A stretch of 64,000 nt of DNA from Robertmurraya sp047302285 (GCF_047302285.1 NZ_CP154845.1:1488001-1552000); one strand, 5' to 3'. Counted from the stretch's first letter, positions 18,356 to 26,414 are shown. The notes: generated by a model from the sequence alone, not told the origin. Numbers and translations are program-made.

Positions 18356-19396
18356 TTGGACAAGTCAGGAAATCCAAAAACGATTACAATTAAAATTAAT
18401 GGAAAAGACCGCACCATACAGAAAAAGAAGCAAGGGGATCTTTCAGAAGATCGAAATGAAAGAGAGAATAGCACCTCCTCTACCTATCATAAATTAGAGA
18501 AGATCACTTCAGAAGAGTTGTCGGCTGCAGAGCAGGCAAAAGAAGAAGAGGAGTTTGATTGGATCCTTCCGGAAATGGAAGAAGAGGAGCAACTGCAAGA
18601 ATACAAAATTGTAAGCAAATCAAAAGGGAAAAAAGGGTTAAAGAAACCGAAACAAAAAAAGAGTTTTACGAATAAAGGAATGTTTCCATCTGTTCTATTA
18701 ATCGTCTTTCTTGCTGTTGTATCTGGTACAACCCTGGGCATATTGATGCTAAAAATGGTCATTTCTGATTCGGCGATTGAAGCTGTCGGGGGACCGTTGG
18801 AGGAAGCTTTACCTGAGGAAGGAGCAGCCACTCCTGGTACCGCTTCAATTGAACTCCCAGCTATAACAGGGTATATGGTTCAAGGTGGCGTTTTTACAAC
18901 GGAAGAAGCAGCCAATGTAGAGGCTACAGCGATGGCAGATAAGGGAGTCCCGACGGAAATTATTGGCATGGATGATAAGTTTTTCATCTTTGTTGGCGTA
19001 GCAGACAGTCTAGAAAATGCGAAGGCACTAGGGACTGAACTTCAAGGCAACGGGGTTGAAACTTTCTCTAAAGAAGTGGAGCTCGGTGGTGCTTCTCTAT
19101 CAGCACTACAAGACTCAGAGCAGAAATTGCTAGAAGCAGCTCCTACTTTATATACATTACTTTCAGAAATGTACACAACAGCCCATCTCAGCAATGCGGT
19201 TTCAGCAGAACAAAAGACCGCACTAGCTTCTCAATTAGAAGCTTGGCAGGCCATTGGAAGTATCGAAAATGAGCAGTTGCAACAGCTTAAAAGTGAATTG
19301 GATGGAGCGGTTATGATATTAAATAGTGATGGAGCAGCTCTTGTCGAAGCACAACAGCATCTTCTCAACTTTCTCGCTATTTACCAATCTTTATAA
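18356..19396 (+). CDS. spoIIB: SpoIIB-like sporulation septum protein with SPOR domain
   Basis: 346 residues from the TTG at 18356, which has a strong GAAGGAGGG 6 bases upstream; the in-frame ATG at 18338 precedes that site and is unlikely. The N-terminus GNPKTITIKINGKDRTI and the acidic EEFDWILPEMEEE resemble B. subtilis SpoIIB. A cytoplasmic tail of about 105 residues is followed by one membrane helix (about 108-130) and an extracytoplasmic SPOR domain (about 165-235, GYMVQGGVFTTEEAAN), then a helical tail. SpoIIB helps the engulfing membranes and localises septal hydrolases early in sporulation. Gene order pilD(comC)-...-spoIIB-maf-radC matches B. subtilis. Confidence 0.82.
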   Translation: MDKSGNPKTITIKINGKDRTIQKKKQGDLSEDRNERENSTSSTYHKLEKITSEELSAAEQAKEEEEFDWILPEMEEEEQLQEYKIVSKSKGKKGLKKPKQKKSFTNKGMFPSVLLIVFLAVVSGTTLGILMLKMVISDSAIEAVGGPLEEALPEEGAATPGTASIELPAITGYMVQGGVFTTEEAANVEATAMADKGVPTEIIGMDDKFFIFVGVADSLENAKALGTELQGNGVETFSKEVELGGASLSALQDSEQKLLEAAPTLYTLLSEMYTTAHLSNAVSAEQKTALASQLEAWQAIGSIENEQLQQLKSELDGAVMILNSDGAALVEAQQHLLNFLAIYQSL

Positions 19397-19410
19397 TATT
19401 TTTTCCCACA

Positions 19411-19439
19411 AAAAGAGTCTATTCGTAGGCTCTTTTTTC
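19411..19439 (+). terminator. Rho-independent terminator after spoIIB
   Basis: Stem AGAGTCTA with TAGGCTCT (one G-U pair), tetraloop TTCG, then TTTTTT. Confidence 0.85.
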
Positions 19440-19462
19440 TAGTTATTTAAAAATTAGAGTGC

Positions 19463-19495
19463 CGTTTTTAGGCAGAATTTGGTACGATAAACATA
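19463..19495 (+). promoter_or_regulatory. Extended -10 promoter of orphan pilin gene
   Basis: The sequence AATTTGGTACGATAA contains a TGG-TACGAT extended -10. It lies about 45 bases before the pilin gene at 19538, and the same 15 bases recur before maf. The -35 is weak. Confidence 0.5.
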
Positions 19496-19537
19496 GGAAT
19501 AAAGTCTGAGGGAAACTATAGTAAAGGAGTCTAGTAA

Positions 19538-19987
19538 ATGAGGGGAATAGCTAGACAAGATGAGAGAGGGATGACGTTAATAGAGTTACTTGCTGTTATC
19601 GTAATCTTAGGTATCATTGCGGCGATCGGGGTAATAGCGATCTCTGGAGTGATACAAAAACAAAAGGATCAAGCATTTGTCGGAAATGCCCTAGCTTTAA
19701 AAGAAGGGGCTTCAATATACATACAACAGCAATTAGCACAAGGTGATGAGCTTCCGGAGATCATTACGTACGAGAATTTAAGTGAAGAGAGTATTATGGA
19801 TAAAATCAAGGATCCGGATACAGGAAATTATTTAGAACCAACTAAAAATAGCTATGTACAACTGACGGAAAACGCTCCATCAGCTGTTTGTTTAATTGGT
19901 GAAAGAAGAAATCTATGTTCGAAGGAAGGGGTAGAAGGACCCATTCTCTTCAGTGAACTATCTAGAGAACTCCTAAGTGAGAATTAA
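19538..19987 (+). CDS. Orphan type IV pilin
   Basis: 149 residues. The prepilin leader MRGIARQDERG/MTLIELLAVIVILGIIAAIG has Glu5 after the cleavage site and is very similar in its first 30 residues to the major pilin at 14626. The C-terminal domain is different and carries a disulfide-capable pair (AVCLIGERRNLC). It is encoded alone, between terminators and behind its own promoter, separated from the main operon by spoIIB. It may be an alternative major pilin or a minor subunit with a special function such as DNA binding. Those options cannot be told apart from sequence. Confidence 0.85.
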   Translation: MRGIARQDERGMTLIELLAVIVILGIIAAIGVIAISGVIQKQKDQAFVGNALALKEGASIYIQQQLAQGDELPEIITYENLSEESIMDKIKDPDTGNYLEPTKNSYVQLTENAPSAVCLIGERRNLCSKEGVEGPILFSELSRELLSEN

Positions 19988-20035
19988 TTTTCCGGGAAAT
20001 AGTAATATAGTGTCAGCAGCTTTATAAAAATAGTG

Positions 20036-20070
20036 GAGTCTACGCGAATTTAAGGTGTAGACTCTTTTTT
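20036..20070 (+). terminator. Rho-independent terminator after orphan pilin
   Basis: Stem GAGTCTACGC with GTGTAGACTC (one G-U pair), 9-base loop, then TTTTTT. Confidence 0.88.
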
Positions 20071-20152
20071 GTAGAAAAACATTTTAAAAACTGAAACTTA
20101 GAATGGGGACAAAACGTCTTAATAAGAGTAAATAAGTTGAAGTTTTTTTAAA

Positions 20153-20188
20153 TTGGAAATTGTTTCTAAGGGGATAATTTGGTACGAT
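20153..20188 (+). promoter_or_regulatory. Promoter upstream of maf
   Basis: TTGTTT, a 17-base spacer, then TACGAT with an upstream TG (extended -10) inside AATTTGGTACGATAA. It is about 50 bases upstream of the maf ATG. Confidence 0.6.
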
Positions 20189-20235
20189 AAGCTTGTATCA
20201 TCCTTTTCTGAACGATCATAAGGTTAGGTGATTTT

Positions 20236-20808
20236 ATGCAGACCCTCATTTTAGCCTCTTCTTCTCCACGGCGAAAAGAACTTCTAGAAAATCTACAATT
20301 AACATTTGAAGTCTCCAGCAGTGATGTTGATGAGTCTTACAATCCAGAGAATACCCCAGAAGAAATTGTGATGGAATTGGCGAAACGAAAAGCACAATTT
20401 GTCGCCCAAAAGCATCCTTCAGCATTTGTGATCGGTAGTGACACGATCGTTGTAGCAAATAACCAAGTGCTAGGAAAACCAAAGAATGAGCAAGAAGCAA
20501 TGGAGATGCTGAGGCAACTGTCGGGAAAAACGCATGCTGTTTACACAGGTGTGTCGATTTTTAGTCCAAATAATGACGTTGAATTTTTCGAAAAAACCGA
20601 GGTGGACTTTTGGGAGTTAACAGACGAGGAAATCAAAAGCTATGTTAACACCGGAGAACCGATGGATAAGGCAGGTGCATATGGCATACAGGGGTTTGGT
20701 AGACTTCTTGTGAAAAAAATCAATGGAGATTATTTCTCTGTTGTTGGCCTCCCCTTATCTAGAACGATCAGAGAATTACAAAAGCTCGGATATGATTTAC
20801 CCTTTTAA
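20236..20808 (+). CDS. maf: Maf-family nucleotide pyrophosphatase
   Basis: 190 residues. The N-terminal substrate loop ILASSSPRRKELLENL, the motif VIGSDTIV with its catalytic Asp, the block GKTHAVYTGVSI, and DKAGAYGIQGFG are all characteristic of Maf. The family hydrolyses dTTP, UTP and modified nucleotides, and in Bacillus it is linked to septum formation and competence-related division arrest. Start at the ATG behind AGGTG. The position between spoIIB and radC is the usual one in Bacillaceae. Confidence 0.95.
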   Translation: MQTLILASSSPRRKELLENLQLTFEVSSSDVDESYNPENTPEEIVMELAKRKAQFVAQKHPSAFVIGSDTIVVANNQVLGKPKNEQEAMEMLRQLSGKTHAVYTGVSIFSPNNDVEFFEKTEVDFWELTDEEIKSYVNTGEPMDKAGAYGIQGFGRLLVKKINGDYFSVVGLPLSRTIRELQKLGYDLPF

Positions 20809-20845
20809 CTTCCTTTAGCCGCTAAGGTAAAAAGGAGGAACCAAA

Positions 20846-21535
20846 TTGCAAGGTGAAACATTAATGATCCGAGATTTTCCGGAAGACGAGAGACCAAGGG
20901 AAAGATTTGAACAAAGTGGTCCTGCAAGTCTTTCAAATCATGAATTGATTGCGATTTTACTACGAACAGGTACAAAAGAAGAATCTGTTCTCCAATTATC
21001 CAATCGCTTATTAACGAATTTTGAAGGCTTACGACTTTTAAAAGATGCCACTTTAGATGAAATAACAGCTATAAAAGGCATCGGAAAAGCAAAAGCTATA
21101 CAAGTACTTGCTGCAGTGGAAATTGGAAGACGAATTTCCAATTTAGCATATGACGATCGCTATGTCATCCGCTCCCCAGAAGATGGTGCGAACTATGTCA
21201 TGAATGAGATGCGTTTTCTATCACAGGAGCATTTCGTATGCTTGTACTTGAACACGAAAAATCAAGTGCTCCATAAGAAAACGATCTTTATTGGGAGTTT
21301 GAATGCTTCGATAGTTCACCCAAGAGAGGTCTTCAAGGAAGCTCTTCGCCGCTCGGCTGCCTCTGTCATCTGTCTTCACAATCATCCTTCAGGTGACCCC
21401 ACTCCAAGCCGTGAGGATATCGAAGTGACGAAGCGTTTAGTTGAGTCCGGGAAAATAATTGGGATTGAAATTTTAGACCATTTAATTATAGGGGAGAATA
21501 AATTCGTCAGCTTAAAGGAAAAAGGATACTTATAA
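20846..21535 (+). CDS. radC: RadC-family JAB1/MPN protein
   Basis: 229 residues from the TTG at 20846, 6 bases after AAAGGAGGA; an ATG at 20864 behind AAGGTG is an alternative closer to the usual family start (MIRDFPEDERPRERF). An N-terminal helix-hairpin-helix part (ITAIKGIGKAKAIQVLAA, about 65-85) is followed by the JAMM metalloprotease-like motif HNHPSGDPTPSRED (about 176-189). The family was once thought to act in DNA repair; its biochemical role remains unsettled. Found beside maf and mreB as in B. subtilis. Confidence 0.95.
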   Translation: MQGETLMIRDFPEDERPRERFEQSGPASLSNHELIAILLRTGTKEESVLQLSNRLLTNFEGLRLLKDATLDEITAIKGIGKAKAIQVLAAVEIGRRISNLAYDDRYVIRSPEDGANYVMNEMRFLSQEHFVCLYLNTKNQVLHKKTIFIGSLNASIVHPREVFKEALRRSAASVICLHNHPSGDPTPSREDIEVTKRLVESGKIIGIEILDHLIIGENKFVSLKEKGYL

Positions 21536-21767
21536 GTAAATTGATCTCCTTTTGCTATGAAATTGGACCTTGTTTCATATATAATGAAATATGCCCTTAT
21601 GGCACTATGATTTTAATAATGGTTGAGCTATAATAATGCTTGTGACTTTTTGCACGGTGTAGCACAAATTAGTTAATATGAGCCATTTGGAAAGAGTTGG
21701 ATGAACACTTAATCAGAGCACATATACTCATGTGCTAAACGATTGTTTCAGAAAGGGAGATACAACG

Positions 21768-22790
21768 ATGTTTGGAATTGGAACTAAAGACCTTGGGATA
21801 GATTTGGGTACAGCAAATACCCTTGTATATGTAAAAGGAAAAGGCGTTGTCGTACGCGAGCCATCAGTTGTGGCACTACAAACGGATACGAAGCATATTG
21901 TCGCAGTTGGAAACGATGCGAAAAATATGATCGGACGAACTCCAGGAAATGTAGTCGCGCTGAGACCGATGAAGGATGGCGTCATCGCTGATTATGAAAC
22001 GACAGCGACGATGATGAAATACTATATTAGACAGGCTACGAAAGCAAAAGGCCTCTTTGCAGGGAAACCGTACATCATGGTTTGTGTTCCATCTGGTATT
22101 ACAGCTGTTGAGGAACGCGCTGTTATCGATGCCACAAGACAAGCAGGAGCAAAGGATGCTTACACGATTGAAGAACCTTTTGCAGCTGCTATTGGAGCAA
22201 ACTTACCTGTTTGGGAGCCTACAGGAAGTATGGTAGTCGACATTGGCGGCGGAACGACAGAAGTGGCGATCATTTCCCTTGGGGGAATTGTGACAAGCCA
22301 GTCTGTTCGAGTTGCTGGTGATGAAATGGATGAAGCGATCGTGAGCTACATAAGAAAAACGTATAACTTGATGATCGGGGATCGGACATCTGAAACCATC
22401 AAAGTAGAAATAGGCAGTGCAGGAGATCCAGAAGGTATTGATAATATGGAAATCCGTGGCCGAGACTTATTAACTGGATTACCTAAAACGATTGAAATTA
22501 CGGCATTGGAAATTTCTCGTGCCCTACGTGATACAGTCGATGCCATCGTTGATGCAGTGAAGGTTACTCTTGAGAAGACACCTCCTGAACTTGCAGCAGA
22601 CATTATGGATCGTGGTATCGTCTTAACAGGAGGCGGTGCACTACTTCGCAACCTCGATAAGGTCATTAGTGAAGAAACAAATATGCCGGTGTTAATAGCT
22701 GAAAATCCTCTTGATTGCGTGGCGATTGGAACGGGTAAAGCATTAGATAACATCAATTTATTTAAAAATCGGGCGAAGGAATCACGGTAG
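21768..22790 (+). CDS. mreB: Rod-shape actin homologue MreB
   Basis: 340 residues from the ATG at 21768 behind AGAAAGGGAG; the frame is open upstream but that extension has no family match. Actin-fold motifs are clear: phosphate 1 DLGIDLGTANTLVYVKGKG, connect and phosphate 2 MVVDIGGGTTEVAI, adenosine motif IVLTGGGALLRNL. It forms membrane-associated filaments that guide the elongation machinery. It is followed by mreC after an unusually long 250-base gap holding two inverted repeats. Confidence 0.97.
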   Translation: MFGIGTKDLGIDLGTANTLVYVKGKGVVVREPSVVALQTDTKHIVAVGNDAKNMIGRTPGNVVALRPMKDGVIADYETTATMMKYYIRQATKAKGLFAGKPYIMVCVPSGITAVEERAVIDATRQAGAKDAYTIEEPFAAAIGANLPVWEPTGSMVVDIGGGTTEVAIISLGGIVTSQSVRVAGDEMDEAIVSYIRKTYNLMIGDRTSETIKVEIGSAGDPEGIDNMEIRGRDLLTGLPKTIEITALEISRALRDTVDAIVDAVKVTLEKTPPELAADIMDRGIVLTGGGALLRNLDKVISEETNMPVLIAENPLDCVAIGTGKALDNINLFKNRAKESR

Positions 22791-22811
22791 TCTATTCCTA
22801 AATTAATAAGA

Positions 22812-22845
22812 GATCAATCGCAAGTGAAATCATTTGCGATTGATC
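22812..22845. repeat. Hairpin downstream of mreB
   Basis: Perfect 12-bp inverted repeat GATCAATCGCAA / TTGCGATTGATC with a 10-base loop. It lacks a T-run (ATCATT follows), so it may be a processing or stabilising hairpin rather than a terminator. Confidence 0.75.
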
Positions 22846-22885
22846 ATCATTTACCTGAATCGATTTCACAGTGTATGAAGGTGAA

Positions 22886-22977
22886 TTAAAAAACGAACTT
22901 TATAGTAAATTCATACCAAAATTATAAGTGAATTACTGATATTAATCATATTCACGTTAACATTGTTCGTTTTTTAA
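22886..22977. repeat. Long-range inverted repeat between mreB and mreC
   Basis: Perfect 13-bp inverted repeat TTAAAAAACGAAC (22886-22898) and GTTCGTTTTTTAA (22965-22977), enclosing 66 bases that contain a smaller inverted pair GTGAAT/ATTCAC. The right arm ends in a T-run and could act as a terminator arm for a folded leader. Confidence 0.7.
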
Positions 22978-23040
22978 CTTGAGGTGCGGCATTATGAAAT
23001 TGATTTACCTATTAATATTGTAAAAAATGAGGTGTAGCAA

Positions 23041-23925
23041 ATGCCACAATTCTTTTTGAATAAACGCCTGATTTTTTTGCTTGTCAGCATTATTATTCTC
23101 GTGGCATTAATTGGATTTTCCTTAAGAGAACGAGAAGAATTAACCGTGCCAGAGCAATTTTTGAAGGATACAACTGGATGGATACAAAATGTTTTTTCCA
23201 AGCCTCAAGGCTATGTGACAGAATTCTTTGAAGATATAAGAGATCTGCAAAATACATATTCGGAAAATAAGGAATTGAAATCTCGATTAGATGAACTTGC
23301 GAAGCTTGAAGCCGATGTGCAACAGCTCTCTAAAGAAAATGATGAACTTCGTGAAATTTTAGATAAAAAAGAAAGTTTACGTGCCTATGAGCCGACACAA
23401 GCGACAGTTATTGGAAGGAACCCTGATCGTTGGCATGAAATTTTGATTATTAATAAAGGCAAATCCAATGGACTTGAACCCAATATGGCGGTTGTTTCAG
23501 CGAATGGATATTTAATCGGAAAAGTAAAAAGTACACAGCAATTTACTTCAACGATTCAATTATTAAGTGCTATGGATCCGACGAATCGTATTTCCGCTGA
23601 GATTCAAGGGGAAGATGAATATTTTGGTACGATTGAGGGTTATGATGTCGACCGGGAATTATTAAGGCTCAAGCGAATTCCTTATGACGCAAAAATAGAA
23701 ACGGATCAAGATGTCGTAACATCAGGCCTTGGAGGGATCTTTCCTGAAGGACTTCCAATTGGAAAAGTTGTAGATGTTGAACCAGATGAATTTGGTCTCA
23801 ATCAAACTGCGTTTGTGAAACCAGGAGCAAACTTCTATAATATTCGCAATGTAATGGTCGTAAAAAGAGAAATGGATAAGCCAGATTTAAGTGAAATGAT
23901 TGATGATGAGGAGGAGGAGCTGTGA
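23041..23925 (+). CDS. mreC: Rod-shape determining protein MreC
   Basis: 294 residues. A short cytoplasmic N-terminus and one membrane helix (about 8-28) are followed by a coiled-coil (about 68-112, NKELKSRLDELAKLEADVQQ) and the beta-rich MreC core with the conserved segment VIGRNPDRWHEILIINKG. The core continues to about 280, and the tail is acidic. It scaffolds peptidoglycan synthases outside the membrane. The start follows GAGGTG, and its stop overlaps the mreD start. Confidence 0.95.
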   Translation: MPQFFLNKRLIFLLVSIIILVALIGFSLREREELTVPEQFLKDTTGWIQNVFSKPQGYVTEFFEDIRDLQNTYSENKELKSRLDELAKLEADVQQLSKENDELREILDKKESLRAYEPTQATVIGRNPDRWHEILIINKGKSNGLEPNMAVVSANGYLIGKVKSTQQFTSTIQLLSAMDPTNRISAEIQGEDEYFGTIEGYDVDRELLRLKRIPYDAKIETDQDVVTSGLGGIFPEGLPIGKVVDVEPDEFGLNQTAFVKPGANFYNIRNVMVVKREMDKPDLSEMIDDEEEEL

Positions 23926-24440
23926 GAAAATTTCTTCTTCCTCTTTTATTCATTCTCTTCTTTATTTTGGAGAGTGTTTTTGTACAATCTATACCAGCCG
24001 AGATGTTTAATGGTGAACGAATTTTAGTTCCCCGCTTCTTAATCATCGCGATTATCTTTTTAACGCTTTATGGAAACCGTAATCATGGTTTGATTTACGG
24101 CTTTACGTTTGGGCTATTATTTGATGTAGTATACACAGAAATCATCGGGATTTACTTATTTTTATTCCCTTTAATCGCTTACTTGGCTTCAAAGGTGATG
24201 CGATTGCTACAAGCGAATATTGGCGTGATTTCAATCGTTTCTTTATTAGGTGTAGCGTTACTAGAAATCAGTGTATATGAGCTGACCTTTTTAATTAACA
24301 AAACGGATATGCCTTTTTCACTGTTTGCGGAGCTACGATGGATACCAACATTAATCTTAAATCTAGCTTTTACCATTATTTTCGCTTATCCACTTAAGAG
24401 GCATTTTGAAAAATATGCCCTTTCTTTAAAAGAGGAATAA
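23922..24440 (+). CDS. mreD: Rod-shape determining protein MreD
   Basis: 172 residues, almost entirely membrane: five or six hydrophobic helices. It contains the family pattern GNRNHGLIYGFTFGLLFDVVYTEIIG. GTG start at 23922, overlapping the mreC stop by 4 bases and preceded by GAGGAGGAG. It works with MreC in cell elongation. The 384-base region after it contains two repeat elements rather than a gene. Confidence 0.92.
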   Translation: MRKFLLPLLFILFFILESVFVQSIPAEMFNGERILVPRFLIIAIIFLTLYGNRNHGLIYGFTFGLLFDVVYTEIIGIYLFLFPLIAYLASKVMRLLQANIGVISIVSLLGVALLEISVYELTFLINKTDMPFSLFAELRWIPTLILNLAFTIIFAYPLKRHFEKYALSLKEE

Positions 24441-24564
24441 AGGATTATTCACTCTATTTGTCGAATACCTGTTACAGGCTCTTCATTCTTTGAAGGTCTT
24501 TTATGTCATGCGATAAAAAAGTATGTGATTAAAAAAGTTTAAATGGTATGCTTGATATATGCCA

Positions 24565-24620
24565 AGCTCTAGCACCCGTTATTTTGGCTATTAGACTATA
24601 GGGCGCTTTCCGCTTTTTCG
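24565..24620 (+). repeat. Short derivative of the dispersed repeat
   Basis: A 56-bp element that joins a left-end-like sequence (AGCTCTAGCACCC) directly to a right-end-like sequence (GGGCGCTTTCCGCTTTTT). It resembles the full element at 24648 with its middle deleted. The two ends can base-pair through GCACCC/GGGCGC-like segments. Confidence 0.6.
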
Positions 24621-24647
24621 TGCTATTGAGTTGAGATTATTTTGATA

Positions 24648-24802
24648 TTGAGAATTGTCTAGCTCCAGCGCCTATCGCCTATCAACATCAGGTCCCCTCC
24701 TCACGATAAGTCAACTATGAATTGCTCCGCAATTCAAGTTTCCTATATCACAGTCGAGGCTCTTCCAGTTTGTACGTCGATAACCAAGGCGCTTACGCTT
24801 TT
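24648..24802 (+). repeat. Dispersed 155-bp repeat, copy 1 (upstream of minC)
   Basis: Begins TTGAGAATTGTCTAGCTCC and ends AAGGCGCTTACGCTTTT; a second copy at 32975-33130 matches along most of its length. Shared blocks include AGCTCCAGCGCCTATCGCCT, CAGGTCCCCTCC, AGTCGAGGCTC and CCAGTTTGTACG. The termini are complementary (CAGCGCCT with AAGGCGCTT), so a transcript would fold with closed ends, and a central GAATTG/CAATTC hairpin is present. I recall similar elements between genes in several Bacillaceae; no function is known to me. It ends 22 bases before the minC ATG. Confidence 0.85.
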
Positions 24803-24824
24803 CGTATGAGGTGAACATCTTGAT

Positions 24825-25505
24825 ATGAAGAAAACACAGAATGTCCTAATAAAAGGAACGAAAGATGGATTAACATTACATTTAGATGATCAATGCTCCT
24901 ATGAGGAATTAAAGAGGGAGTTGAATGAAAAGCTTACAGAGAATCAAAGGGCTAATAAGGATCAACCCCTTATTTCCGTTAGAGTGAAAGTTGGAAATCG
25001 ATACTTAAGTAAAGAACAGAAAGAAGAGATCAAGACTTTGATTCGGCAAAAAAAGAATCTTGTCGTCGAATCGATTGAGTCCAATGTAATATCGAAGCTA
25101 GAAGCACAGCAAATCATCGAAGAGCATGAAATTGTTTCGGTTGCAAGGATTGTCCGTTCTGGTCAAGTTCTCGAAGTGCCAGGTGATTTACTATTAATTG
25201 GCGACGTGAACCCTGGTGGGAAAGTGGTCGCTGGTGGCAATGTCTTTGTAATGGGCGCATTAAAGGGAATTGCCCATGCAGGAGCTTACGGGAATTCAGA
25301 AGCCGTTATTTCTGCCTCGATTATGATGCCGACCCAGCTAAGAATCAATGATGCGATCAGTCGCTCGCCTGATGTCAATGGAGAGGACGACCGACGCGAA
25401 ATGGAATGTGCCTATATTGATCAAGATGACCAAATTATTATTGATAGATTACAAGTTTTGATGCGTCTTAGACCAAATTTAACAAGATTGGAAGGAGGAC
25501 TCTAA
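24825..25505 (+). CDS. minC: Septum-site determining protein MinC
   Basis: 226 residues. An N-terminal domain (about 1-105) is followed by the C-terminal beta-helix that binds MinD (about 112-205), with the family block RSGQVLEVPGDLLLIGDVNP and the glycine-rich GGKVVAGGNVFVMGALKG. It inhibits FtsZ assembly away from midcell. The ATG is 11 bases after GAGGTG, a site located at the edge of the dispersed repeat, so the repeat insertion may have affected its expression. minD starts two bases after its stop. Confidence 0.95.
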   Translation: MKKTQNVLIKGTKDGLTLHLDDQCSYEELKRELNEKLTENQRANKDQPLISVRVKVGNRYLSKEQKEEIKTLIRQKKNLVVESIESNVISKLEAQQIIEEHEIVSVARIVRSGQVLEVPGDLLLIGDVNPGGKVVAGGNVFVMGALKGIAHAGAYGNSEAVISASIMMPTQLRINDAISRSPDVNGEDDRREMECAYIDQDDQIIIDRLQVLMRLRPNLTRLEGGL

Positions 25506-25506
25506 A

Positions 25507-26310
25507 GTGGGGGAAGCAATCGTTATAACATCTGGAAAAGGTGGGGTTGGGAAGACGACCACATCTGCAAATATTGGTACAGCTTTAGCCCTTCAAGGAA
25601 AAAGAGTTTGCTTGATTGACACAGATATTGGTTTAAGAAATTTGGACGTTGTCATGGGTCTTGAAAACCGAATTATCTATGATTTAGTCGATGTCATACA
25701 AGGTCGATGCAAAATTCACCAAGCTCTTGTGAAGGACAAGCGTTTTGATGATTTACTCTATTTGTTACCTGCTGCACAAACAAGTGATAAAACAGCTGTT
25801 TTACCAGAACAAATGAAGGTCCTGGTAGATTCTTTGAAACAGGACTATGACTATATTATCATTGATTGTCCAGCTGGTATTGAGCAAGGGTACAAAAATG
25901 CAGTAGCTGGGGCAGATCGAGCGATTGTCGTCACGACACCTGAAGTTTCAGCAGTTCGTGATGCGGATCGGATCATCGGTCTCCTTGAAAAAGAAGAAAA
26001 TGTTGAGTCACCTAAACTCGTGATCAATCGTATTCGTAACCACTTAATGAAAAATGGTGATATGCTTGATGTCGATGAAATCACGACGCATTTATCGATT
26101 GAATTAATTGGGATTGTCGCAGATGACGATGAAGTGATTAAGGCATCGAATCATGGTGAACCGATTGCTTTAAATCCGAATAGCAAAGCTTCGATTGCTT
26201 ATCGCAATATTGCTCGTCGTATTTTAGGAGAATCCGTTCCCCTTCAGCCGCTTGGTGACGAGGATAAAGGCGTCTTTACAAAGTTGAAAAAGTTTTTTGG
26301 AGTAAAATAA
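25507..26310 (+). CDS. minD: Septum-site ATPase MinD
   Basis: 267 residues from a GTG preceded by GGAAGGAGGA inside minC. Deviant Walker A SGKGGVGKTT at about 9-18, switch II IIIDCPAGIEQGY near 118, and a C-terminal amphipathic membrane-targeting helix VFTKLKKFFGVK. It recruits MinC to the membrane in an ATP-dependent way. The operon mreBCD-minCD follows the usual Bacillus order. Confidence 0.97.
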   Translation: MGEAIVITSGKGGVGKTTTSANIGTALALQGKRVCLIDTDIGLRNLDVVMGLENRIIYDLVDVIQGRCKIHQALVKDKRFDDLLYLLPAAQTSDKTAVLPEQMKVLVDSLKQDYDYIIIDCPAGIEQGYKNAVAGADRAIVVTTPEVSAVRDADRIIGLLEKEENVESPKLVINRIRNHLMKNGDMLDVDEITTHLSIELIGIVADDDEVIKASNHGEPIALNPNSKASIAYRNIARRILGESVPLQPLGDEDKGVFTKLKKFFGVK

Positions 26311-26322
26311 TCGATAGTTATT

Positions 26323-26362
26323 GAGAACCGGGGAATTCTTCGGTTCTTTTTCTTTTTTTTTC
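26323..26362 (+). terminator. Rho-independent terminator after minD
   Basis: Stem AGAACCG with CGGTTCT, 10-base loop, followed by two T-runs. Confidence 0.85.
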
Positions 26363-26385
26363 GAGACTACGCAGATTCTTTCTTG

Positions 26386-26414
26386 TCATATATGAGATGG
26401 ACAACTCATAGACT
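26386..26414 (+). promoter_or_regulatory. Sigma-E promoter of the spoIVF operon
   Basis: TCATATA (26386-26392), a 14-base spacer, and CATAGACT (26407-26414) match the mother-cell sigma-E consensus (KMATATT, N14, CATACANT) at 6 of 7 and 7 of 8 positions. It lies 31 bases upstream of spoIVFA, an operon known to be sigma-E dependent in B. subtilis. Confidence 0.75.

Noticed and set aside
22812..22845. Terminator after mreB
   Set aside because: The stem is good but there is no T-run, and mreC lies downstream without an obvious promoter, so I list it as a hairpin only.
24441..24824. Remnant gene between mreD and minC
   Set aside because: No frame longer than background; the space is accounted for by the repeat element, its short derivative and AT-rich flanks.
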